DNA of 12,368 bases. Origin: SFEL01 sp045603585. Its GTDB lineage: Bacteria > Bacillota > Clostridia > Christensenellales > CAG-138. The position numbers and the translations under genes are program-made. The stretch covers positions 1 through 12,368 of the forward strand of contig JAZUMK010000015.1 of the NCBI GenBank assembly GCA_045603585.1, in the 5' to 3' direction. The number at the start of each line of letters is the position of its first letter. Positions within the stretch are counted from its first letter, which is position 1. Below the pieces are notes generated by a model. It saw only the letters and a list, made by a program, of their open reading frames with translations. It had not been told where the DNA came from and did not search any database. This document shows, piece by piece, positions 6,315-12,368 of this stretch.

Positions 6315-7559
6315 CTATTTGTTCAGAAATCTTTCCCCTGTGCCATAGTTTTCCACAACGTAATCTATATCCTTATCGCCCCTGCCGGACAGGGTAACAA
6401 GTATGGAGCCGGTATCATGGGTGCGGGCATAGCGGATAGCATAGGCAAGGGCATGGGCGCTTTCGATGGCGGGGATTATGCCCTCCTTGCGGCTCAGCAG
6501 GAAGAAGGCTTCCATGGCTTCCTCGTCATCCACCTGCTCGTATTTTATGCGGCCCATATCGTGCAGGAATGCATGCTCGGGGCCTACGGAAGGATAATCC
6601 AGGCCGCTGGCAACGGAATAAACGGGCAGAGGCTCGCCCTGCTCATCCTGCAGCAGATAGCTCTCAAAGCCATGCAGCACACCCGGGGTACCGTACGCCA
6701 TGCTGGCAGCATGGTCGCCCACTGCAGGGCCTCTGCCGAGGGGCTCAACGCCCACGATCTCCACCGGGTCTGCAAGGAAGGGAATAAACGTACCGATGGA
6801 ATTGGAGCCGCCGCCCACGCAGGCGCATACCACATCCGGCATAAGGCCGGTCATATCCATAAACTGTTCCCTTGCCTCAATGCCGATTATCATCTGAAAA
6901 TCCCTGACGATTTTGGGGAAGGGATGGGGGCCCAGCGCAGAACCTATGCAATAAATCGCATCGTGGTATTCCCTCATGTATCCTTCAAAGGCGGCATCGA
7001 CTGCTTCCTTGAGGGTCTTAAGGCCATGGGTAACAGGGATAACGTTTGCGCCCAGTATCTTCATTCGGGTTACGTTGGGAGCCTGTTTTGCTATATCCAC
7101 CTCGCCCATGTAAATATCGCATTCAAGGCCAAAGTATGCGGCGGCTGTGGCAAGAGCCACGCCATGCTGACCTGCGCCGGTTTCCGCGATGAGCTTTTTC
7201 TTGCCCATGTACTTGGCAAGCAAACCTTCACCCATGCAGTGATTCAGCTTATGTGCGCCGGTGTGGTTAAGGTCCTCGCGCTTAAGGTATATCTGGCACT
7301 TGCCCAGCTCCTGAGAAAGGCGCTCGCAGTGATATACAGGGGTGGGTCTGCCCTGAAATTCCTTGCGTATGCGGCGCAGCTCGCTGATAAACTTGGAGCT
7401 GTGGCATATGGTTTCATATGCGTAGTCTATTTCCTTGAAGGCGGGAATAAGCTCGGGCGGCAGATACGCTCCGCCGTGTTGGCCGAAGCGGCCGTCCTTG
7501 GTGGGGAATTCCTTTATGTAGTTATTGTAATCCCGGTGAGAATACTTGTTGATTTCCAT
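6315..7559 (-). CDS. trpB: Tryptophan synthase beta subunit, solitary and T-box controlled
   Basis: TrpB is a PLP enzyme that condenses indole with L-serine to give tryptophan. The 414-residue protein carries the PLP lysine Lys104 in HTGAHKLN, the catalytic Glu126 in ETGAGQHG (same spacing as Lys87/Glu109 in Salmonella TrpB), the phosphate-binding GGGSN at 249-253, Asp321 in SGLDYPSVGP and SGRGDKD at 391-397. The residues needed for catalysis are thus present. It is somewhat longer than E. coli TrpB because of about 17 extra N-terminal residues. The ATG at 7559 has AGGAGG 9 bases upstream. No trpA or other trp gene is adjacent: uvrC-operon genes lie upstream and degV downstream. The upstream leader is a tRNA-Trp T-box, so expression should rise when tryptophan is short. 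A role in indole salvage or with a distant trpA is inference. Confidence 0.95.
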   Translation of the reverse strand: MEINKYSHRDYNNYIKEFPTKDGRFGQHGGAYLPPELIPAFKEIDYAYETICHSSKFISELRRIRKEFQGRPTPVYHCERLSQELGKCQIYLKREDLNHTGAHKLNHCMGEGLLAKYMGKKKLIAETGAGQHGVALATAAAYFGLECDIYMGEVDIAKQAPNVTRMKILGANVIPVTHGLKTLKEAVDAAFEGYMREYHDAIYCIGSALGPHPFPKIVRDFQMIIGIEAREQFMDMTGLMPDVVCACVGGGSNSIGTFIPFLADPVEIVGVEPLGRGPAVGDHAASMAYGTPGVLHGFESYLLQDEQGEPLPVYSVASGLDYPSVGPEHAFLHDMGRIKYEQVDDEEAMEAFFLLSRKEGIIPAIESAHALAYAIRYARTHDTGSILVTLSGRGDKDIDYVVENYGTGERFLNK

Positions 7560-7584
7560 TTATGCTTTCCTCCTGAAAAATTAT

Positions 7585-7636
7585 AAAAAATAAAACGCCT
7601 TCGCCGCGGTGTTTTCAAACCGTCAGCAAGGGCGTT
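7585..7636 (-). terminator. Terminator of the trpB T-box leader
   Basis: On the minus strand AACGCC-type sequence (7626-7636) pairs with GGCGTT-type sequence (7594-7604) across a GC-rich interior, followed by TTTTATTTTTT (7585-7595). Its 5' half shares the CGCCCTTG segment with the antiterminator, so the two structures are mutually exclusive, as in T-box leaders. Confidence 0.85.
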
Positions 7637-7871
7637 ATAAACGCTGTGCCACCTTGTTTCCCCCTGCATAAGCAGAGGCTCATCCGAATGCCATCACATC
7701 CGCTGCGCTGTAACGGGCGCATACCGTCGGGAAATACTGAGGTTATCCTGTTCCTCCCGCGTTCGGCAGTCCATTTGAAGGGGCGTATCTGCGGCGCTTC
7801 CAGCAACGGCCGCTCTCTGTAAGGTCGTATCCCAACGTTATCTCTGCTTCATCACTTTATTTATTCAACTA
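7585..7871 (-). promoter_or_regulatory. Tryptophan-specific T-box riboswitch leader
   Basis: The leader of about 290 bases before trpB has the ordered parts of a T-box. The distal stem I motif with AGAGAGC and the matching GCGCCGC arm is at 7791-7820. The specifier codon TGG is at 7773-7771, preceded by AAA and followed by A. A stem III-like hairpin ending in CCGTTA lies at 7711-7731. The T-box AAGGTGGCACAGCG is at 7642-7655. The antiterminator forms from CAAGG and GCG pairing with CGC and CCTTG around a 7-base bulge, UGGCACA. The bulge base after UGG is C, which pairs with the discriminator G found in bacterial tRNA-Trp, independently supporting Trp specificity. Uncharged tRNA-Trp should stabilise the antiterminator and allow trpB transcription. 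The T-box differs from the AGGGTGGNACCGCG consensus at two positions; at the second (G to A) the change is matched by a U in the pairing strand. Confidence 0.93.
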
Positions 7872-7877
7872 GGGTAT

Positions 7878-7907
7878 AATATACTCTTCCCAAGGCAAAA
7901 TTGTCAA
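7878..7907 (-). promoter_or_regulatory. Predicted sigma-A promoter of the T-box/trpB unit
   Basis: On the minus strand a perfect TTGACA -35 (7902-7907), an 18-base spacer and a TATATT -10 (7878-7883) are present. The predicted start is near 7871, at the beginning of the T-box leader. The -35 lies only 16 bases past the stop of the upstream divergent-PAP2 gene. Confidence 0.75.
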
Positions 7908-7922
7908 TACTTTTTCAGTCCT

Positions 7923-8384
7923 TTAATGAATAAGTATTCCTACGACTATTCCTATCACCATGCCTGCGCCAACCTGTACGGGAGTATGGCCCACCAGCTC
8001 CTTAAGCTCCTTTTCCGGCAGTGTCGTATGGCCTTCCTCCATCCGCAGGTACTTTACTATCTTGTTGAGTATCTCGGCCTGCTTTCCTGTTTCAAGACGC
8101 ACGCCGCGGGCATCGTGCAGCACTATTATGGCCAGCAGGAAGGATATTGTAAACTCAAATGAGTTCGGGCCGAAATTATACGCCGCAGCCGTAACAAGGG
8201 CGGTTACCGTTGCCGCATGGGAGCTTGGCATTCCGCCGCTGCCCACCAGCCTTTCCAGCTTCCATTCGCCCTCCAGCAGACCGTGTACTATGGTTTTGAT
8301 AAACTGCGCGGCAAACCAGCCGGTGGCTGCACTTAAAAGCACCCGGTTTTCCCACAGTCCTCTCATGAACATTCCAAACGTCAT
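7923..8384 (-). CDS. Divergent PAP2 family membrane protein (YuiD-like)
   Basis: The 153-residue protein has the divergent-PAP2 (DUF212) pattern. It contains SGGMPSSHAA at 49-58 with the phosphatase-like Ser-His pair, HDARGVRLETGKQAEILN at 90-107, and a C-terminal GHTPVQVGAG at 132-141 followed by a hydrophobic helix. Hydrophobic segments near 15-35, 57-70, 78-90 and 138-152 suggest an integral membrane protein. PAP2 enzymes hydrolyse phospholipid or prenyl phosphates, but for this divergent group the substrate is not established. It follows the ROK kinase gene by 24 bases, so it is likely the last gene of the uvrC-hprK unit. The ribosome binding site is weak. No terminator follows before the trpB leader promoter. 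Confidence 0.88.
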   Translation of the reverse strand: MTFGMFMRGLWENRVLLSAATGWFAAQFIKTIVHGLLEGEWKLERLVGSGGMPSSHAATVTALVTAAAYNFGPNSFEFTISFLLAIIVLHDARGVRLETGKQAEILNKIVKYLRMEEGHTTLPEKELKELVGHTPVQVGAGMVIGIVVGILIH

Positions 8385-8408
8385 ATCCCGCTTTCCGATC
8401 CGTAAAAA

Positions 8409-9362
8409 TTATTTATCCTGATCCCTCTTGAGCATCGCCGCGCCGATAATTCCCGCATCGTTGCCCATTACGGCCGGCACTACCCTGCCGTGGTTTTCAA
8501 AGAAGCTCTTTTTATGTACATTCTCGCGAAGGGGGGCAAAGAGGAACTCTCCTGCTCCGCTTACGCCGCCGCCGATGGCAATGCACTCGCAATCCAGCAG
8601 GTTTATCAGGGACGCACAGGCAGAGCCAAGGTAGTCTATGTATTCGTCAAATACCTTTACGGCTGCCCGGTCTCCATCTTTGGCACAGTCTATTACCACC
8701 TTTGCATTCATGCGCTCCGCTTTGCCGTCGGTACGCTTATTCAGCTTGCTGTCGGGGTTCTCCTGCATGGCCTGTATGCCGGCCTGCTTAAGGGCAGTGG
8801 CAGAGCAATAGGATTCAATGCAGCCGTCATTGCCGCAGGTGCAGTGCTTACCGCCGCTGACCAGCAGCATATGGCCCAGCTCCACGCCGTTGTTCATGCC
8901 GCCGTTGAACATTTTTCCGCCCAGTATCAGACCGCCGCCTACGCCGGTGCCAAGGGTGAGCAAGGCCGCGGTATTGCAGCCGACAAATGCGCCCTTATAA
9001 AACTCCGCAAGGGCTGCGCCGTTTGCATCGTTTGCAAGGAAAACCGGAGTATCCGGGAAATACTCCCTGATGCGCGCCTTGAGAGGCTCGCCATGGAATC
9101 CCAGATTGTATGCGTTTATAACCACGCTGCCTTCGGCATCTATGCTGCCCGGCACGACCACGCCCACGCTTTCAAGCTCGTCCGGCGTGCCGCCGGCTCT
9201 TTTCAGCAGCTCCATGGTGTTCTGCCATATCTGCTTTGCGGTTTCGGCTCCTCCGCCGGCCTTAGGGAAGGGGACGGATATCCTCTGAACTATGTTAAGA
9301 GCATCGTCAACCAGACCAAGGGCAAGGTTTGTTCCGCCTATATCAACGCCTATGTTATACAT
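8409..9362 (-). CDS. ROK family sugar kinase, probable glucokinase
   Basis: ROK kinases phosphorylate glucose or related sugars with ATP. The 317-residue protein has the phosphate-binding DIGGTN at 7-12, the catalytic Asp112 in ANDANGAA, GTGVGGG at 138-144, ELGH at 161-164 and the zinc motif CTCGNDGC (Cys174, 176, 181 with His164). The absence of an N-terminal helix-turn-helix marks it as a kinase rather than a NagC/XylR-type regulator. Glucose is the likely substrate, but N-acetylmannosamine, fructose or allose kinases of the family cannot be excluded. The ATG at 9362 has GGAGG 6 bases upstream. It starts 21 bases after hprK, so sugar phosphorylation is co-expressed with the catabolite-repression sensor. 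Confidence 0.9.
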   Translation of the reverse strand: MYNIGVDIGGTNLALGLVDDALNIVQRISVPFPKAGGGAETAKQIWQNTMELLKRAGGTPDELESVGVVVPGSIDAEGSVVINAYNLGFHGEPLKARIREYFPDTPVFLANDANGAALAEFYKGAFVGCNTAALLTLGTGVGGGLILGGKMFNGGMNNGVELGHMLLVSGGKHCTCGNDGCIESYCSATALKQAGIQAMQENPDSKLNKRTDGKAERMNAKVVIDCAKDGDRAAVKVFDEYIDYLGSACASLINLLDCECIAIGGGVSGAGEFLFAPLRENVHKKSFFENHGRVVPAVMGNDAGIIGAAMLKRDQDK

Positions 9363-9383
9363 TGTTATCCTCCGGCTCGTGTT

Positions 9384-10301
9384 TTATTTTGTATATGGTC
9401 CAAATTCCTTTCCGGGATTATATCCCAGCTGCCTGAGGCGGAAATTTCGCACCGCCACTTCTATAACAACCGCGATATTCCGTCCGGAGCTTACGGGTAT
9501 ATAGCTGTTTTTCACGGCTATTCCCAGTATATCCGCCATGCCGTCCTCCGGATGGTTTGCCATCATGTAATCCTCAAAGGTTTCCAGGTCTATTACAAAG
9601 TCTATATCCTTTTCAGGCAGTATTGCGCCCATGCCGTATATATACCTCAGGTCTATAAGGCCGATGCCCCGTATATCCATCTTGTAGCGGATAATATCCG
9701 GCGCTCTTCCCACCAGCCTGTTGCCTACCCTGGATACCTCCACCACATCGTCCGCTACGATACGATGGCCGCTGCGGATAAGATCAAGGGCGGTTTCGCT
9801 TTTGCCTGCGCCGCTCTCTCCTCTTATCAATACGCCTACGCCGTATACGTCCATCAGTTCGCCGTGGAGCAGTATGCGGGGAGCCATTTCCTTCTGCAAA
9901 AAGCTGCTTATCACATGGCCTGCGGCATCCGTGGCAAGGGCGGTTTTAAACACGGGCACACCGTATTTATGCGCATTTTCAAGCAGTATCTCGGGGGGCT
10001 GATTTTCCCTTGCGCATACTATGCAGGGCGGATGAAGCCCCATAAACTGGCTCATCCTCTCCCTTAAATCAGCCTCGCCAAGGCTGTACAGGTATGCCAT
10101 TTCCGCATTGCCTATGAGCTGGACCCGCTTTGGCGCAAATTCACTGTAAAAACCGGTAAACTGCAGGCCGGGCCTGCTTATTTCATGGGTACGGAAGCAA
10201 ACGCTGCCGCTCCCCGGCTCCAGCACCTGAAAATCAAGCCTTTTGCTTATTTCGCTTACCGATATGTCGATGGATTCCGTTTGTCCTTTTTGAAGGCTCA
10301 T
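9384..10301 (-). CDS. hprK: HPr kinase/phosphorylase
   Basis: HprK phosphorylates and dephosphorylates the regulatory serine (Ser46) of HPr, controlling CcpA-dependent catabolite repression and sugar uptake in Firmicutes. The 305-residue protein is of normal length. It has an N-terminal HPrK_N domain (about 1-130), the conserved His146 in LHGELMDVYG, Walker A GESGAGKS at 161-168, Asp184-Asp185 in VADDVVEVS, and the HprK signature region RGIGLIDLRYIYGMGA at 211-226. The ATG at 10301 is chosen because it overlaps the upstream HAD stop codon as ATGA and has GAGGA 9 bases upstream. A 44-codon in-frame extension lies inside the HAD gene and is basic and low in family likeness. The ROK kinase follows 21 bases downstream. 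Confidence 0.96.
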   Translation of the reverse strand: MSLQKGQTESIDISVSEISKRLDFQVLEPGSGSVCFRTHEISRPGLQFTGFYSEFAPKRVQLIGNAEMAYLYSLGEADLRERMSQFMGLHPPCIVCARENQPPEILLENAHKYGVPVFKTALATDAAGHVISSFLQKEMAPRILLHGELMDVYGVGVLIRGESGAGKSETALDLIRSGHRIVADDVVEVSRVGNRLVGRAPDIIRYKMDIRGIGLIDLRYIYGMGAILPEKDIDFVIDLETFEDYMMANHPEDGMADILGIAVKNSYIPVSSGRNIAVVIEVAVRNFRLRQLGYNPGKEFGPYTK

Positions 10302-11101
10302 TTTGCATTTTCCTCTATCAGCCTGTCTATAAGATATACAACGCCATTGTCGCTGCAGGAGGGTATCACCATATCCGCAGCCGCCTTTACGTCTTCCTTG
10401 CCGTTTGCCACGGCGCAACCAAGACCTGCCCACTGTATCATTTCCATATCGAGGGAATTATCCCCCACAGCTACTGTTTCCTGCTGCTTTATGCCCAGAT
10501 GCTCCGCCACCCACGCAAGGCCGGAGCCCTTATGGGCGGAAAGATGATTGAACTCTATAAAGCCGCTGCTGGAACCGGACACCTTCAGCCTGCCCTCATA
10601 TTGCTGCTGCAGCATGGGCCGCAGCTCCACGGCGTGCTCCTCAGTGGTCATCATAAGCACTTTGGGCACATTCCGCCACAGTTTTTTTCTTATCTCAGGC
10701 TCGCATACCATGGGCAGATTCAACCTTTTGCAGTACGCCAGCATATAGTCGTCCCGCTCTTCGCCTATGATGGTATCACCCTGATATATATGGGCATGGA
10801 CCCCCAGCTTTCTTGCGGTTTCCAGCACATCCACCACAAGCTCGGGAGCTATCTCGGTGCTGTACATCAGGCTGCCGTCCTTTGGGTCGCTTACAATGGC
10901 GCCGCCGTAATTGATAACAGGCTCGGTTATGTTCAGCTGCTTTACTATCATTGAGGAGCCGAAATATCCCCTGCCCGTGGCCAGGGTAACGCGAATACCC
11001 GCCTCCCTTGCTCTGTTTACCGCATCAACTACTTCATCCGGCGCAGCAGTGGGCTGGTGGGTTATGGTTTCATCTATATCGAGAACCAACAGCTTATACA
11101 T
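10298..11101 (-). CDS. Cof-type HAD-superfamily hydrolase (IIB subfamily)
   Basis: The 267-residue protein has all four HAD motifs: Asp8 and Asp10 in DIDET, Thr42 in LATGRG, Lys191 in SAHKGSG, and Asp214/Asp218 in GDNSLDM. The large cap between motifs II and III (about 80-185) places it in the Cof/IIB group. These are Mg-dependent phosphatases acting on sugar phosphates, PLP, FMN or similar. The exact substrate cannot be read from the sequence. Motif I has Glu at the fourth position where DxDGT is most common. The ATG at 11101 has GGAGG 11 bases upstream. It lies 62 bases after uvrC and overlaps hprK by 4 bases, which indicates translational coupling with hprK. Confidence 0.9.
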   Translation of the reverse strand: MYKLLVLDIDETITHQPTAAPDEVVDAVNRAREAGIRVTLATGRGYFGSSMIVKQLNITEPVINYGGAIVSDPKDGSLMYSTEIAPELVVDVLETARKLGVHAHIYQGDTIIGEERDDYMLAYCKRLNLPMVCEPEIRKKLWRNVPKVLMMTTEEHAVELRPMLQQQYEGRLKVSGSSSGFIEFNHLSAHKGSGLAWVAEHLGIKQQETVAVGDNSLDMEMIQWAGLGCAVANGKEDVKAAADMVIPSCSDNGVVYLIDRLIEENAK

Positions 11102-11114
11102 AAGTCCAATTTCC

Positions 11115-11128
11115 TCCTGTATACAGGA
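11115..11128. repeat. Perfect 14-bp palindrome overlapping the ribosome binding site of the HAD gene
   Basis: TCCTGTATACAGGA is its own reverse complement and overlaps three bases of the GGAGG at 11113-11117. As RNA it could form a 5-bp hairpin with a TATA loop covering part of the Shine-Dalgarno sequence; as DNA it could bind a dimeric repressor. Confidence 0.5.
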
Positions 11129-11163
11129 TACAACAAATTTCCCGATTATTCCACAATAAAAGC

Positions 11164-12368
11164 TTACTCTTCCTCAGCGGAATGAAAATGATCGTATACG
11201 GCCTTTGCGGCGGTTTTTGTCATGCCGCGGGCCGAGGCAAGCTCCTCTGCGGAGGCGGCTCTGATGGCATCCAGCGAAACAAAGGCATCAAATAGCGCCC
11301 GCTTGCGCTTTGGCCCCATTCCCTCTATCTTATCCAGCTCTGACATAAGGGCGTTCTTTGCCCTGAGGCTGCGGTGATAGGTTATGGCAAAGCGATGGGC
11401 TTCATCGCGTATGCGCTCAACGATATGCAGCGCAGGATCCCGCCGCTCAAGGGTGATGGGGATATCGCTGTCCGGCAGAATGATATCCTCATTCTGCTCC
11501 GCAAGGCCTATTGCGGGAATATGGGAAAGGCCGAACTTTTCCAGCACCCCAAGGGCAACGTTCAGCTGTCCCCGTCCGCCGTCTATCACCAGCAGGTCCG
11601 GAAGGGCCGCAAACTTTTCATCCCCGTCCATGGCCCGCTGAAACCTGCGGGTGAGCACCTCTTCCATGGCCATGTAGTCATCGCCGTTGGTCTCGGCCTT
11701 TATGCGGAAGCGGCGATATTCCTTTGGCGCGCTTTTGCCGTTTATAAATACCACCATGCCGGATACCGTATCCCGGCCCCGGATGTGAGAGTTGTCATAG
11801 CACTCCATGCGCTCGGGTATGCAGGAAAGACCTATTACCTCGCACAGCCTGAGCATGGCGCCCTCTCCCCGTTCCCAGCTTCTGTGCTGCAGTTCTCTGG
11901 CCTTGACAATGGCCTCGACGCCGTTGTTGTATGCCATCTCGGTAAGCTTTCGCTTTTCTCCCCGCTGGGGGCAGATTATGCTTACCTTGTTTCCCCGGCT
12001 CTCGGACAGCCAGTCCTCAAGAGCTTCCTGCTCCTCAGGCATATGGTATGTGACCACTTCCTTTGGCACAGGGGCACCATCCGCGTAATACTGTTTCAGG
12101 AAGGATGCCGTTATCTCCTCAGGGCTTTCATCCCCGCAGGAGATGCTCATGCTCTCCGCTCCTATCACCTTGCCGCCCCGCTCAAACAGGGCAAACATCA
12201 CCGCATCTTCGTTATCCTTTACAAAGGCGAATATATCCCTCTCGCTGTGGCCCAGTGATATTGCCTGCTGCTTTTCCCCAAGGTTTTTTACCGCGGCTAT
12301 CCTGTCGCGAAGCATGGCGGCCCGCTCGTACTCCATGTTTTCCGCCGCCTCCTGCATCTGCCGGGTAA
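11164..12368 (-). CDS. uvrC: Excinuclease ABC subunit UvrC (C-terminal part, cut by window edge)
   Basis: UvrC makes both incisions around DNA lesions in nucleotide-excision repair with UvrA and UvrB. The visible 400 residues run from the UVR (UvrB-contact) helix, with NMEYERAAMLRDRI, through the RNase-H-like 5'-incision nuclease to the double helix-hairpin-helix end. The nuclease shows ECYDNSHIRG, DLLVIDGGRGQLN and DEAHRFAITYHRS; the tail shows IEGMGPKRKRALFDAF and RGMTKTAAKAVYDHF. The reading frame stays open to the right edge, so the ATG near 12357 is internal. The missing N-terminus should hold the GIY-YIG 3'-incision domain of about 200 residues. It is the first visible gene of the unit leading to the HAD, hprK, ROK and PAP2 genes; uvrC next to hprK is common in Firmicutes. 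Confidence 0.97.
   Translation of the reverse strand, partial: TRQMQEAAENMEYERAAMLRDRIAAVKNLGEKQQAISLGHSERDIFAFVKDNEDAVMFALFERGGKVIGAESMSISCGDESPEEITASFLKQYYADGAPVPKEVVTYHMPEEQEALEDWLSESRGNKVSIICPQRGEKRKLTEMAYNNGVEAIVKARELQHRSWERGEGAMLRLCEVIGLSCIPERMECYDNSHIRGRDTVSGMVVFINGKSAPKEYRRFRIKAETNGDDYMAMEEVLTRRFQRAMDGDEKFAALPDLLVIDGGRGQLNVALGVLEKFGLSHIPAIGLAEQNEDIILPDSDIPITLERRDPALHIVERIRDEAHRFAITYHRSLRAKNALMSELDKIEGMGPKRKRALFDAFVSLDAIRAASAEELASARGMTKTAAKAVYDHFHSAEEE

Noticed and set aside
7615..7806. A 63-codon frame on the minus strand in the trpB leader that includes a Trp codon, suggestive of an attenuator leader peptide.
   Set aside because: It has a single Trp codon in the T-box specifier position and no run of Trp codons. 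The region is fully explained as T-box structure.
241..10067. Several long plus-strand open frames opposite the minus-strand genes (for example 241-1551, 1641-2882, 3613-5205, 6417-7586, 8490-10067).
   Set aside because: Each lies in codon register with the real gene on the other strand. Sense codons TTA, CTA and TCA would be stops there, and they are rare in these genes, so the antisense frames stay open by codon bias. The opposite strand has recognisable catalytic motifs and ribosome binding sites.
10302..10433. A 44-residue N-terminal extension of HprK from 10433.
   Set aside because: It lies inside the HAD gene, is rich in Arg/Gly/Lys without family likeness, and the ATG overlapping the HAD stop has a good ribosome binding site.

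Overview
The window looks like core chromosome from a Gram-positive member of the Clostridia, probably near the Oscillospiraceae/Ruminococcaceae. This is inferred from a T-box riboswitch, HPr kinase/phosphorylase, a DegV protein, a divergent-PAP2 (YuiD-like) protein, a tig-clpP-clpX cluster and strong GGAGG ribosome binding sites. Base composition is moderately GC-rich. No mobile element, CRISPR array, tRNA or rRNA was seen. All complete genes lie on the minus strand; only a 28-residue gene end at the left edge is on the plus strand.

Reading in the direction of transcription (right to left), the first unit is the C-terminal two thirds of uvrC (cut by the right edge), a Cof-type HAD phosphatase, hprK (overlapping the HAD gene by 4 bases), a ROK-family sugar kinase and a small divergent-PAP2 membrane protein. 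Spacings are tight, and the unit combines DNA repair, carbon-catabolite signalling, sugar phosphorylation and a putative membrane phosphatase. No intrinsic terminator follows it.

Next comes a 363-base non-coding stretch holding a promoter and a complete tryptophan T-box leader. It has a UGG specifier, a T-box bulge of UGGC that matches the discriminator G expected of tRNA-Trp, an antiterminator and a terminator. It controls a solitary trpB with no trpA or other trp gene beside it. A degV gene follows with its own near-consensus promoter, a hairpin at the predicted transcript start and a well-formed terminator.

The next unit is the protein-quality-control cluster: trigger factor (tig), clpP and clpX. 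tig has its own promoter and encodes a long Lys/Ala/Glu-rich C-terminal tail containing a perfect 18-residue tandem repeat. A strong hairpin terminator stands between tig and clpP, and clpP and clpX are coupled so closely that the last clpP codons form the clpX ribosome binding site. After a clpX terminator comes an uncharacterised FAD-dependent dehydrogenase (COG2509-like) with a cysteine cluster. It converges on the plus-strand gene end across a shared bidirectional terminator.

I found no clearly new biological system. The most interesting points are the T-box-controlled solitary trpB, the repeat tail of trigger factor, and the arrangement of terminators without obvious promoters around clpP and the FAD gene.
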